DNA from: Gemmatimonadota bacterium
Lineage (GTDB): Bacteria; Gemmatimonadota; Gemmatimonadetes; Gemmatimonadales; GWC2-71-9
Direction: 5' to 3'
DNA: 64,000 nt
NCBI GenBank assembly: GCA_025358055.1
Contig: JANYKV010000063.1
Span: forward strand, 75,569-139,568
The notes beneath the pieces were generated by a model. The model searched no databases, was not told the DNA's origin, and saw nothing but the letters and a program-made list of their open reading frames with translations. This document shows, piece by piece, positions 35,860 through 44,173 of the stretch. Made by a program: the position numbers and the translations under genes. Positions within the stretch are counted from its first letter, which is position 1. Every line of letters starts with the position of its first letter.

Positions 35860-37422
35860 CTACGAGCCAACCCGGACCACGGTGTTCAGGCCGCCGAGGC
35901 CATCTGAGGACTTGTGTGGGTTGCCGGGGTCGTTGAGCCAGCGAGTTCCATCCAGCAGAAATTTGTACTGATAGGTCCCTGCCGTAAACGCCCGGACGGA
36001 GGTCTCCCAAAACCCTGGTTCGACCAATGCGGCCGGCCATGGATTCCGCCAACCGTCCCAGGTCCCGAATACGGCCACGGTCCCTGCGCTGTGATCGTGC
36101 AGTCGAAACGACATCTCCTCACCCGCAAGCACCGGGGAAAACGGCCAGGAGAGTTCGTGACGGTGATGCTCGGCAAGGGCGAACAGCACCGCACGGCCCG
36201 CATCGAGCGCACCGGCCCCCTGCCGCTCGGGTGGTGCACCTTGGACCGGATGGGCAGTGGCGACGAGGGCATCACGAACCGCGAGGGATTCCAGCGCAGG
36301 GTTGGCTTCCAGCATGCATGCGATTGCACTCGCCACCACCGGCGCGGCGAAACTGGTCCCATCGACGTGCATGTAGTGCGGCGTGATCAGTTTGCACTCG
36401 GCGATCGCTTCGTCGGCGGAAGCATCCCCCGCGCGGCGCCGAGCGAAGAGGGCCTGCGCTTGTTGAGCAAGCGGAGTCTCCGGTAGTACCGGCGCCGCCA
36501 CCCAGAGGCTCGGCGCCACAAGCTCGGGCTTCGGATTGCCCCCCTCTCCTTCACCGTAGTTGCTGTGCCAGAGCGTCACCTCGGTATGACTGAAGACGTT
36601 GTGATCGTCGATCCCACCGACCGTGATCGCGAGCGGGGCGGTCGCCGGCGGAATGAGACGGCGCACTCCATCATTGCCTGCCGCAGCCACCACGCTCACC
36701 CCACTGCTGACCAGCGCCATGACCGCATCGTCCACCGGGGAGCCGCCTGGGCCGGTGAATCCATCGCCGCCAACCGAGAGACTCACGACCCGAATCCCGA
36801 AATCGGTTGCATGGTCGTAGACCCACGTAAGCGCGCGAGTCAGATTGGCGTCAGTGATACGGCCATTCTCACCACGGACCTGGATCAGAACTAATTCCGC
36901 CTCGTGCGCGAGCCCTCGATATAACCCGCGGCTCATGAAGCCATTGCCGGCGGCGACGACGCTCGTCATCGTGCCATGCCACTGCGACTCTGCTCCCGCC
37001 CGGGCACCCGGCCAATCGACCGGATCGTCAGGTCCGAGTACCACGACCTTGACCGGATCACCGGTCGCGTCCACCCAGGCGCGAATCCGCTGTCGCGGCT
37101 GGGTGAGATCGGGGTGGGGGTAGAACCCCGAATCCACGAGCGCAATCGTCACCTGGCGACCGACGAACCGAGGATCGGCGTGTAAACGCAAAGGTGTCGG
37201 AATGATCCCGAAGGCCGCCTCGGCATCGAGGGGCCATACCGATTGCACCGACGAATGGAGCGCCGTATCCCCAGCGACCAACAGGGTACAGAGCAGCGTT
37301 TGCTGCACGCACGCCGGGCACGCACCGCTCGAGTCGCGCCAGAAAGCGTACTCATGTGCCTCGGCGAGGACCGCGGGATCGGAGGGGGTTCCACAGAGCG
37401 GACAAGGTACGGACGGATTCAT
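35860..37422 (-). CDS. S8 subtilase with N-terminal zinc ribbon and C-terminal glycogen-binding-type domain
   Basis: A 520-residue serine protease. A CPLC-x24-CPAC zinc-ribbon-like unit (Cys7, 10, 35, 38) opens the protein. The subtilase triad is Asp in TIALVDSGF (near residue 92), His in QWHGTMTSVV (near 148) and Ser in VDGTSFAAP (near 354). The last 95 residues (FSPVLAGEEMSFRLHD, VAVFGTWDGW, GTYQYKFLLDGTRWLNDP) form a CBM48/AMPK-beta-like beta-sandwich. There is no signal peptide, so it appears to be a cytoplasmic protease. The substrate or the ligand of the sandwich is unknown. It is 9 bases downstream of the nadR-like gene. The downstream gap (35754-35859) contains GCCGG/CCGGC arms, too weak to call a terminator. 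Confidence 0.88.
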   Translation of the reverse strand: MNPSVPCPLCGTPSDPAVLAEAHEYAFWRDSSGACPACVQQTLLCTLLVAGDTALHSSVQSVWPLDAEAAFGIIPTPLRLHADPRFVGRQVTIALVDSGFYPHPDLTQPRQRIRAWVDATGDPVKVVVLGPDDPVDWPGARAGAESQWHGTMTSVVAAGNGFMSRGLYRGLAHEAELVLIQVRGENGRITDANLTRALTWVYDHATDFGIRVVSLSVGGDGFTGPGGSPVDDAVMALVSSGVSVVAAAGNDGVRRLIPPATAPLAITVGGIDDHNVFSHTEVTLWHSNYGEGEGGNPKPELVAPSLWVAAPVLPETPLAQQAQALFARRRAGDASADEAIAECKLITPHYMHVDGTSFAAPVVASAIACMLEANPALESLAVRDALVATAHPVQGAPPERQGAGALDAGRAVLFALAEHHRHELSWPFSPVLAGEEMSFRLHDHSAGTVAVFGTWDGWRNPWPAALVEPGFWETSVRAFTAGTYQYKFLLDGTRWLNDPGNPHKSSDGLGGLNTVVRVGS

Positions 37423-37431
37423 GGTGCAACC

Positions 37432-37995
37432 CTAACGCGTTTCCGGTGGCCCGAGTTCCTTTGAACCTGTTTCGGCCCGCCGGCGGAACTCTTCGATTGC
37501 GGATAGTGCCTGTTGGAGCCTCGTTTTCCAGGAACCGCGAATTACCGCGTGAGGGAGATCGAGCGACTCCAGCGTTTGGCGAAAGTAACCATGCATCTCT
37601 GCACGGTCGTTGGGGCGATCTCGTTGCGGGTCCGCCACCCAGGGTACGTCGATATCCAGGAGCAGGTACAGATCGGCGGGATCCCTTCGAAGAGCCTCGT
37701 CGATCCACGACGGACTCTCACCATAGTAGTGGCGAGCGTAGACCATGGTGCTGAGGAGATCGGTGTCGCAGATCACGAGGCTGGGCGATGTGCTCAGCAG
37801 GCCCTGTTGTAGCGCGAGCTGGCCGCGTGCGATGGCCTCCACGTCGTCGCCGGTTAACGGAGCACCCTTGCCGGCGAGATATTCGCGCGCGAACTCGGGA
37901 ACCCAGGAGGCGCCGTAGTGCTGGGCCAGCGCTTGGGCCAGGCTCGTTTTTCCGGTCGATTCTGAGCCGGTGAGGACGACACGACAAACAGGCAT
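37432..37995 (-). CDS. NadR-like AAA-type nicotinamide riboside kinase
   Basis: A 187-residue P-loop kinase matching the C-terminal kinase domain of NadR. Walker A is GSESTGKT (residues 10-17); then WVPEFAREYL, VICDTDLLSTMVYA and the lid/product region LYLLLDIDVPWVADPQRDRPNDR are all present. It phosphorylates nicotinamide riboside to NMN. The adenylyltransferase and repressor domains of full-length NadR are absent. It lies in a run with a DUF481 protein (38 bases) and pnuC, the transporter for the same substrate, which supports the assignment. ATG 37995 was chosen over the ORF track start, which extends upstream into the DUF481 gene's 3' end. Confidence 0.88.
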   Translation of the reverse strand: MPVCRVVLTGSESTGKTSLAQALAQHYGASWVPEFAREYLAGKGAPLTGDDVEAIARGQLALQQGLLSTSPSLVICDTDLLSTMVYARHYYGESPSWIDEALRRDPADLYLLLDIDVPWVADPQRDRPNDRAEMHGYFRQTLESLDLPHAVIRGSWKTRLQQALSAIEEFRRRAETGSKELGPPETR

Positions 37996-38032
37996 CAGGC
38001 GGAAACCAAGGCCGGCCTCGGGAAGACAAATC

Positions 38033-38779
38033 TCAATAGGTGATCTGGATCGCCGTGTTGAAAACGCGATCGGTGTTTTTGAAGGCCGCATGGTTATCGT
38101 GACGGACTATGTAGCCCACTTTGAGCGCAACGCTCGCCGAAAAGGGCGCGACCAAGCTCGACTCAGTATTCAATATCCAGCCGGATGTGTCTTTGAGATC
38201 CTCGAGGAATTCCGCGGTTTGTTGGAAGAAAGACTTCGCACCAAGCATGTGCTTGTAGGCCCCGGCGGCGCGACCCGCTGGGTACTTTTGATCGACCCGC
38301 AAGCCGGTTGAGGTGTCCGGATTGAAACTCTGCTGTTGGATGGCGGAAATGCCGGATGCGAGGGCCAGTTCATCCGTTTTCCCGGCGATGGCTTTCCACG
38401 AGAGTCCGGTGCCCTCCTGAAACCGGTACCCGATGTTCGCGAACGTGTTGCGATCCCACCCTGCCAGGCCATATAGACTGACGCGCGCGCTGAGGGCATC
38501 GTCCGCCCGCAGACCAACGTGGTATTGGTTGGCCGTCGTCTTGCCCTTGCTGCTGCCGACCACTGACCCTGCGTCTTGGCCAAGAGACCAATTTCCGGCT
38601 TTGTATGAAAACATCTCGGCCAAATTGAAAGTCGTGATATCCGTCGAACCCGAGACGTTGACCAAACCGAGGTCCGCCACGAATTTCGCCGGCTTGTCCT
38701 TCTTTTCCTGGGCGGAGGTGGCCGTCGCAGCCGCGAGCGCGAAAATGGTGGCAACGGGCAACTGGACGATACACCGCAT
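38033..38779 (-). CDS. DUF481 outer-membrane protein
   Basis: A 248-residue secreted beta-barrel-like protein. Residues 1-23 form a signal peptide (ALAAATATSAQ). Alternating hydrophobic/aromatic strands (FVADLGLVNVSGSTD, QYHVGLRADDALSARVSLYGLAGWDRN, LVAPFSASVALKVGYIVRHDN) and a final strand ending ITY-COOH match the DUF481/OprB-like outer membrane group. GGGAGG stands 5 bases before the ATG. It sits between pnuC and the nadR-like kinase gene, which suggests it helps nicotinamide riboside or NMN cross the outer membrane. That role is not established. Confidence 0.8.
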   Translation of the reverse strand: MRCIVQLPVATIFALAAATATSAQEKKDKPAKFVADLGLVNVSGSTDITTFNLAEMFSYKAGNWSLGQDAGSVVGSSKGKTTANQYHVGLRADDALSARVSLYGLAGWDRNTFANIGYRFQEGTGLSWKAIAGKTDELALASGISAIQQQSFNPDTSTGLRVDQKYPAGRAAGAYKHMLGAKSFFQQTAEFLEDLKDTSGWILNTESSLVAPFSASVALKVGYIVRHDNHAAFKNTDRVFNTAIQITY

Positions 38780-38872
38780 GACGCCTCCCTTAACGAAATC
38801 TTGAGAATGTGGTGCGAGGACAAGGGGGACGAATGTAATCCAGCCGGTTGTGCCGTTGCAGAGGCCTATGGG

Positions 38873-39454
38873 CTACCGCACGGCCGTCAGGCGGTGCGAA
38901 CGCCGCCACTCCACATAGCCGGTCGCGGCGAGCCCGAGAAAAATCAGGTATTGCACTGCCGTAGGCGCCTGGTGACGGTACACGAACAGCGGCGTGTAGA
39001 CCAAATCAACAGCGATCCAGACGAGCCAGGTTTCCAAGATCTTCCGCGACATCATCCACTGGGCGATGAGGCTCGTAACGGAGAGGCTTGAATCGAGGTA
39101 CGGGATCGCAGCGTTGGTGTACCGGCGGAGAAGAATCCCCAGAACCAGAGAGCCGGCGACCGCAATGGCAGTGAGCCCCAGCGCGACGCGCGGCTTAATG
39201 CGGGACACCTGCAATTCCGACCGAGCGGCTCCTCCATAGAGCCAATGGTACCACCCGTAGACGGAGATCCCCGCGTAGATGACCTGCAGCCCCATGTCCG
39301 CGTAGAGCCGCGTCTGGAAAAAGATGACGGCGAACAGGAGCACATTCACGATCGCGGTGGGCCAGCTCCAGATGTTTTGCCGGGCGCTGAGATACACACT
39401 CACGATGCCGAAGAGCACCGCCACCAGTTCAAATGGGTCCGGCAACCAACTCAT
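38873..39454 (-). CDS. pnuC: PnuC-family nicotinamide riboside transporter
   Basis: A 193-residue inner-membrane protein with about seven hydrophobic helices. Family motifs are visible: FGIVSVYLSARQNIWSWPTAIVNVLLFA at the start, YAGISVYGWYHW in the middle and LVWIAVDLVYTPLFVYR near the end. PnuC moves nicotinamide riboside by facilitated diffusion and needs a cytoplasmic kinase to trap it; the kinase is encoded two genes downstream. The start codon overlaps the stop of the preceding gene (ATGA), so it is translationally coupled to a gene of unknown function. It ends 93 bases before the DUF481 gene. Confidence 0.92.
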   Translation of the reverse strand: MSWLPDPFELVAVLFGIVSVYLSARQNIWSWPTAIVNVLLFAVIFFQTRLYADMGLQVIYAGISVYGWYHWLYGGAARSELQVSRIKPRVALGLTAIAVAGSLVLGILLRRYTNAAIPYLDSSLSVTSLIAQWMMSRKILETWLVWIAVDLVYTPLFVYRHQAPTAVQYLIFLGLAATGYVEWRRSHRLTAVR

Positions 39455-40179
39455 CGAATGATGCCGCCCAGCGTATCGTGGTGGGATGCGATCCAGCGCC
39501 GCAGGTACACGCCGATCGCCCCCCGCGACTCAAACCCCGCTCGCTTAGCCGCGGCGTCCTCTTGGTCGGCGGTCAGTCCCGAGGGCTCCGCGTAGTGGCG
39601 GAGATCGCGATAAAAGCCGACCGTGAAGCAATCCCACGCGGCGCCCGCAATGCGCGTGAACACGAGGTTCGTCGGCCGGCCGATGGCCGCCGAGAACGCG
39701 TCCTCCATCGCCCGCTCGCGCAGCAGGTCCCCTCGGTGAGCCGGCAGCGCGACGAACATCTCGGCGTGGAAGTACCCTGCGGAGTCCGTCGTTTCGTGGA
39801 AGACCCTATGGGATGGCCCGGCGACAAAGATCTCCTCTCGCCACGCCACCAATCCATCCTCTCCGGGCGCCTGAGATTCCGGGCCAACTGAGCGGCGAGC
39901 CGCACTCCACCGCGCCGCCCGGTCCGGTGAAAAGTATTCGCTGAGGGTGCTAATCGGCTCGAGGACCATGATATCCCAATGATCCCCTTGGCTGTGTCGC
40001 AGCAAGAGCGGACGCGGCAGTCCGGCCGCATCGAACACCTGTTGTTCCCGCTTGACGTAGTCGACCAGATTCTGAAGCTGACCGGGAGCGGCCCGCAACA
40101 ACTCGGCGCGGTAGAGACCCGTCGAGTCACCGAAGGGCGCGACTCCCAAGAGGACGAGAGAGAGGAGGAGAGGATTCAT
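39451..40179 (-). CDS. secreted hypothetical protein, possible tandem dimeric alpha-beta barrel
   Basis: A 242-residue protein with a short signal peptide (LLLSLVLLGVAPFGDS). It contains two similar segments: GLYRAELLRAAPGQLQNLVDYVKREQQVFDAAG with LLRHSQGDHWDIMVLEP, and GYFHAEMFVALPAHRGDLLRERAMEDAFSAAIG with VFTRIAGAAWDCFTVGFYRD. Each looks like one alpha-beta repeat of the NIPSNAP/ABM (monooxygenase-like) barrel. The product is unrecognised. Four-base overlaps with pnuC downstream and the DUF3830 gene upstream tie it tightly to the nicotinamide riboside genes. Confidence 0.7.
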   Translation of the reverse strand: MNPLLLSLVLLGVAPFGDSTGLYRAELLRAAPGQLQNLVDYVKREQQVFDAAGLPRPLLLRHSQGDHWDIMVLEPISTLSEYFSPDRAARWSAARRSVGPESQAPGEDGLVAWREEIFVAGPSHRVFHETTDSAGYFHAEMFVALPAHRGDLLRERAMEDAFSAAIGRPTNLVFTRIAGAAWDCFTVGFYRDLRHYAEPSGLTADQEDAAAKRAGFESRGAIGVYLRRWIASHHDTLGGIIR

Positions 40180-40625
40180 CTCACAAGCCTAACCGGTGGG
40201 ACCGCTTCACCACCAGCGTCCGCGAACCGGACGTCTTGGGCACCTTCCCACACCACCCGGCGACCCAACTCTTCGAGGCGATCGAGGTGGGAGATGATCC
40301 GCAGGAAGGGCGTGCCCACGAGCGTTCCATGCTTGCTTCCGAACCGGGTCCGGCCATACGGGAAGAGGATTTCGGTTTCGCTCACGTCGTGAGGGTGAAA
40401 GAGCAACTGCCCCGGTGCGGGCGTGCTGGTGGGACTCTCGAGGCCTACCCCGAGGTTCAGGTCGCCGAGCGGCATCCAAGCCGACTCGCCGCTCCATCGC
40501 GCTTGCAACAATTTGCCGGAGAGCGGCAATAGGGAGCAAAACGCGGCGCACGTCTCGGGCGCGAGCTCCTCGTCGAGATGTGCCGTGAATTCGAGCCCGG
40601 CGGCGACAATTCGGATGGTCGTCAT
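40176..40625 (-). CDS. DUF3830 family protein (cyclophilin-like fold)
   Basis: A 149-residue soluble protein. The DUF3830 core is clear: RIVAAGLEFTAHLDEELAPETCAAF, LLQARWSGESAWMPLGDLNLGVGLESPTSTPAPGQLLFHP and SETEILFPYGRTRFGSKHGTLVGTPFLRI. The family has a cyclophilin-like beta-barrel but is not known to be a prolyl isomerase; in other bacteria it is found with amidohydrolase or catabolic genes. It overlaps the next gene by 4 bases (ATGA) and begins 15 bases after the DUF1572 gene. Function remains open. Confidence 0.82.
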   Translation of the reverse strand: MTTIRIVAAGLEFTAHLDEELAPETCAAFCSLLPLSGKLLQARWSGESAWMPLGDLNLGVGLESPTSTPAPGQLLFHPHDVSETEILFPYGRTRFGSKHGTLVGTPFLRIISHLDRLEELGRRVVWEGAQDVRFADAGGEAVPPVRLVR

Positions 40626-40640
40626 CGCACGGACGTCCGG

Positions 40641-41183
40641 TTAACGCTTCGGCTCACGAGAGTGTGCATTGTGCTGGGCGGATTCTCCCCGTGCGATGCT
40701 CAATGTTCGCCATCGGGGTCCGAGGATGTGCTTGGCCAGAGTGACGATTTGGCCGACGTGGTACCCGTAGTGCGTCAGTTGTCGATTGATGGCGCCGGGA
40801 ATCGTGAGCGGGGCTCCTCGGATGGTGACCGTACGCTCAAGGTCCTCGGGTCGAAGCGAGTCAATTGCGTGAAAGGTGCAGGCCCACCCGGCTTCCCACT
40901 CGTTCAGGATGGCAGCGCGAGACTCCTTCGGGCCGATCTCAAATTCACGATCCCGATTGCGATTCGGCTTCTCCCCATCCGTAGTGAGGAAGTCGGTCCA
41001 ACGCGAAAGCATGTTGCCTGCCAAGTGGTGCATTGTTATCGCGATACAATTCGTTTCAGGGTCGATTGTGTAGCCCAGACTGTCGTCATCAACTTGCTCG
41101 ATGGCGCGATCCGCCAATTTCTTCACCTTCCGGAACTCGGCGGCGGCTTCCCGGAGAAAGATGCCGCGGAAATTGTCGGTCAC
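40641..41183 (-). CDS. DUF1572 (DinB-like) protein
   Basis: A 180-residue four-helix protein of the DinB superfamily, DUF1572 branch. The first metal His is in ITMHHLAGNML, then the last helix has THYGYHVGQIVTLAKHILG supplying the other two. The opening FLREAAAEFRKVKKLADRAIEQV is the standard first helix. The ORF track begins 45 residues upstream in the MBL gene; the GTG at 41183 overlaps the MBL stop (GTGA) and gives the normal length. Activity is unknown. It is the second DinB-type protein in the window (see 25407-25934). Confidence 0.85.
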   Translation of the reverse strand: MTDNFRGIFLREAAAEFRKVKKLADRAIEQVDDDSLGYTIDPETNCIAITMHHLAGNMLSRWTDFLTTDGEKPNRNRDREFEIGPKESRAAILNEWEAGWACTFHAIDSLRPEDLERTVTIRGAPLTIPGAINRQLTHYGYHVGQIVTLAKHILGPRWRTLSIARGESAQHNAHSREPKR

Positions 41184-41983
41184 GCCTTGGCTCCTTCGTT
41201 GGACGCGGTGCCACGGAGTACGCGTACTAGGTTGCGATGCGAAAGGTCGCCCATGGAAAGATAGGCCACGAGAGGCTCCCGTCCCAAGACCCGGCGCGCC
41301 ACAGCTGCGTCGGACCAACCTTGGGCCAGGAGCGCGTCAATCGCTCCGATGGTCGACTCCAGCCAACTCGCCTTGGCCCGAAGCATGTCGACCGGGTTCG
41401 GCACCAGACCTCGGTGCGCATCGAAGAGGCGGCGGGGCCGTCGCTCGATCATCGCGTGGAGGCTCGCAAGCGACGCACGAGGATTCTCGATCGGGCGAGC
41501 CACTCTCAACTTCACCCCGAGGAAGAGGTCTCCAGCAAACAGTGTTTCGGTGAGCGGATCGTACACGACGTGATGGTCCGCGGAATGCCCGGGCGTCGGG
41601 ATCAACTCGAGGTCCTTCGCCTCGAAGCGCTCCCAGGATGCGGTCACGGGCACCGGCAGGCTCCAGGTGTATCGTCGATACAGTCCTGCGACCTCCGGAC
41701 TCCGAACCGCCGCCTCGGTGGCCTCGGCAGCCTGGACGGGAAGGCCTCGTTTGACCACCACAGCCACGTTGCCCGCGTGGTCTTCGTGGGCGTGGGTAAG
41801 GATGACTCCCTCGATCCGCTGATTCGACAGCCAGCGATCAAACTCCCCGGCGAGGTGCGGGAAACCGGTATCGATGAGAGCGCCGCGGACCATGAACGCG
41901 TTGACCCCATAGCCCACGGAGCGAGTCCACCGGGAGGACATCGCGACCTGGGTGACGTCCTGATGTTGCTCGAGGCGAATCAC
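41180..41983 (-). CDS. MBL-fold metallohydrolase
   Basis: A 267-residue metallo-beta-lactamase-fold protein without a signal peptide. Metal motifs: ILTHAHEDHAGN, the later TPGHSADHHVVYDPLTETLFAGDLFLG, and DAHRGLVPNP. This order matches the glyoxalase II-like/hydroxyacylglutathione hydrolase branch, with a C-terminal helical region (DAAVARRVLGREPLVAYLSMGDLSHRNLVRVLRG) common in that group. It starts with GTG at 41983 and no clear Shine-Dalgarno. It is coupled to DUF1572 by a 4-base overlap and lies 18 bases after the methyltransferase gene. A thioester or lactone substrate is likely. Confidence 0.85.
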   Translation of the reverse strand: MIRLEQHQDVTQVAMSSRWTRSVGYGVNAFMVRGALIDTGFPHLAGEFDRWLSNQRIEGVILTHAHEDHAGNVAVVVKRGLPVQAAEATEAAVRSPEVAGLYRRYTWSLPVPVTASWERFEAKDLELIPTPGHSADHHVVYDPLTETLFAGDLFLGVKLRVARPIENPRASLASLHAMIERRPRRLFDAHRGLVPNPVDMLRAKASWLESTIGAIDALLAQGWSDAAVARRVLGREPLVAYLSMGDLSHRNLVRVLRGTASNEGAKA

Positions 41984-42001
41984 CCGATCGCATCCATTCG
42001 A

Positions 42002-42823
42002 TTAGGCGGTGGCATAGACCACCCAAGATGTCATCGGACCTTCCGGAGCGCCGTTTCGAATCGTTCCCTCGAGTCTCCTGCGCACGAGGGAAGTCACCCG
42101 TTCCTGCCGCGCGGCATCCAGGGCGGCGAGATGCGGGCCGAGCGGAGTTCCACTGAGCGCGCGGAGGACTTGCCCCACCCCCTCTTCGAACCGAAGCGAG
42201 CGGGTTTCCTCGAGAAGTTGCATCGCAGAGAATCCAGCTTCCCCAACCAGGGCGGTGAGGGTCTCTCCATCAGGACCGAGGTACGGTACCGTGATCAACT
42301 CTGCGAGGGTGGGTTCCTCCGCCTCTCGGAAAGCCTCTTGGAAGAGGCCAAACATGCCGCATTTTTCGATCCGGCACCACACGCTGAGGGCCAGCCGACC
42401 ACGAGGGCGCAGGGCACGCTTCATCTCCCGAAGCGCGTCGAGCTGGTTCGGGAAGAATTGAAGACCCTGCTGGCACAGGACCACGTCGTAGGCGGTGCTG
42501 GGTACGTCGAGTGGGGCCGCTAGTGACTCGCGATACTCGATCGAAGCCGCCCCCACCTCAGCCGGCTGGGCGCGAGCAACCGCCAACATCGATGGCGAAG
42601 CGTCTACCGCGGTGACTCGGCCCCCGGCACCAGCTCGTCTCGCGGCGGCTCGGGCGACAGTGCCTGGTCCGGTCGCGATATCGAGGACAGCGGCCCCAGG
42701 CGCAATGCCAACTCCGGCAATAAGAGCTTCGGCCCACGGTGCGAAGAGGCGCGGGACGAGGTAGTTCTGGTACTGTTTAGCTACTTCGTCGCTCCGGAAG
42801 CTGAATTCGGCGCTGGGCGGCAT
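42002..42823 (-). CDS. SAM-dependent class I methyltransferase
   Basis: A 273-residue Rossmann-fold methyltransferase of the UbiE/Coq5-like small-molecule type. The AdoMet-binding motif I is AAVLDIATGPGTVARAA (near residue 45), followed by TAVDASPSMLAVARAQP (motif II), YDVVLCQQGLQFFPNQLDALREMKRAL (post-I) and GRLALSVWC. The C-terminal 100 residues are a variable helical substrate domain. No specific substrate is recognisable. It is the first gene of the minus-strand run that leads to DUF3830 and pnuC, and it is divergent from the alanyl-tRNA editing gene at 42955. Confidence 0.88.
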   Translation of the reverse strand: MPPSAEFSFRSDEVAKQYQNYLVPRLFAPWAEALIAGVGIAPGAAVLDIATGPGTVARAAARRAGAGGRVTAVDASPSMLAVARAQPAEVGAASIEYRESLAAPLDVPSTAYDVVLCQQGLQFFPNQLDALREMKRALRPRGRLALSVWCRIEKCGMFGLFQEAFREAEEPTLAELITVPYLGPDGETLTALVGEAGFSAMQLLEETRSLRFEEGVGQVLRALSGTPLGPHLAALDAARQERVTSLVRRRLEGTIRNGAPEGPMTSWVVYATA

Positions 42824-42883
42824 CGAGATTCACCGTCATGTTAGAGAAATAGAGGTCGGCCCGGGAGGAGACCCGGCTGCCGA

Positions 42884-42894
42884 GGTATAATACC
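42884..42894. promoter_or_regulatory. 11-bp palindrome containing TATAAT, possible divergent promoter/operator
   Basis: GGTATAATACC is a perfect inverted repeat around one central base, in the 131-base gap between divergent methyltransferase and AlaX genes. It contains TATAAT on the plus strand and TATTAT on the minus strand. No good -35 box stands at 16-18 bases on either side, so promoter use would need an activator. This is suggestive only. Confidence 0.3.
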
Positions 42895-42954
42895 AAGGGA
42901 AGTAAGCCCGGCTACCGACTGCCAGTTCAAACGGCTCCTGGAGAGATCCTGCGT

Positions 42955-44169
42955 ATGGCGACGGAACGGCTCTACTATGACGATTCATACCTGACGACGT
43001 TTTCGGCGCATGTGGTCAATCGCCGTACCGAATCCGGCCACATCATGATTGCGTTGGATCGGACTGCATTCTACCCAGAGGGAGGGGGGCAACCCGCTGA
43101 CCGGGGCCGCCTCGCAGGGATCGCAGTCTTGGATGTTCAAGTCGACGCCGAGGGAGCTATCTGGCACACCTTGGCTGAACCGGTCGGCTCGGAGGAGGTC
43201 ACCGGAGAGATTGATTGGCCGCGAAGGCTCGATCATATGCAACAGCATCACGGCCAGCACATCCTCTCCGCCGCATTTGAAGATCTCTTTGGCCTCAAGA
43301 CCATCTCGTTCCACCTCGGCGCGGAATCCTCGACCATCGATCTGAGTGGACCCCTGGTAGGCGCCACGCAACTCGACGCGGCGGAAGGTCTCGCCAACAC
43401 GCTCATTTGGGAAGACCGACCCGTATTCGCGCGATTCGTCGACCTGACCGAGCTTGCCACGATCCGACTGAGGAAGCCTCCCACAGTCACGGGTCCCGTG
43501 CGAGTCGTGTCCGTCACGGAGTTCGACCATTCGGCTTGTGGGGGGACGCATCCCAGAGCGACTGGGATGGTCGGCCTGCTTCACATTCGGCGACACGAGA
43601 AGCGAGGCACCGATACCCGTGTGGAGTTCGTTTGCGGGGCCCGGGCCCTGCGCGATCTGCGGAACAAGCACGCATTGTTGGTCCGCGTAGCCGCTCAAGC
43701 CAGCGTAGGCCTCGACGAGCTAGAGGAGGCGGTCGCCCGACTCCGTTCCGGCGAGGCAAGCCTTCGTAAGCAACTCGACCAGGCTGTAGCAGAGTTAGAT
43801 CAGTACGAAGCGGTACGACTCGCGGCCGAAGCCGAGCGGGTACGAGACATTCCTGTTGTCCGGTTGGTGCTCGAGGGGCGAACGGTAGCGCAGGTCCAGT
43901 CTTTGGCCCGGGCCATCGTCGGACAGGAAGCGATCGCGATTCTCGGTCTTCGCGGTGAGAAAGCCCATCTGTTGCTAGCCCGACCGCCTCGAGTCGAGTG
44001 CGATTGTGGCAAGTTGGTCTCCGAGGTGACGAAAGAGTTCGGCGGCCGAGGAGGGGGGCAACCCGGCATGGCTCAAGGAGGTATCCCGAAGCCGGGTGAC
44101 ATGGAGGCCGCAATCGAGCGCGCGGCCGGACGGATCCGGGCTCACCTCGAATCTCCTGGCGCGCCTTGA
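42955..44169 (+). CDS. alanyl-tRNA editing protein (AlaX-L type with DHHA1 domain)
   Basis: A 404-residue trans-editing enzyme that hydrolyses mischarged Ser- or Gly-tRNA(Ala). The editing core has FYPEGGGQPADRG, the zinc HxxxH in QQHHGQHILSA (His98 and His102) and CGGTHPRATG (Cys196 and His200). After a coiled-coil segment (residues 230-290) comes a DHHA1-like domain with CGKLVSEVTKEFGGRGGGQPGMAQGG. The catalytic aminoacylation domain of AlaRS is absent, so this is a free-standing protein. It is transcribed alone, divergent from the methyltransferase gene. Confidence 0.93.
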   Translation: MATERLYYDDSYLTTFSAHVVNRRTESGHIMIALDRTAFYPEGGGQPADRGRLAGIAVLDVQVDAEGAIWHTLAEPVGSEEVTGEIDWPRRLDHMQQHHGQHILSAAFEDLFGLKTISFHLGAESSTIDLSGPLVGATQLDAAEGLANTLIWEDRPVFARFVDLTELATIRLRKPPTVTGPVRVVSVTEFDHSACGGTHPRATGMVGLLHIRRHEKRGTDTRVEFVCGARALRDLRNKHALLVRVAAQASVGLDELEEAVARLRSGEASLRKQLDQAVAELDQYEAVRLAAEAERVRDIPVVRLVLEGRTVAQVQSLARAIVGQEAIAILGLRGEKAHLLLARPPRVECDCGKLVSEVTKEFGGRGGGQPGMAQGGIPKPGDMEAAIERAAGRIRAHLESPGAP

Positions 44170-44173
44170 GGCC

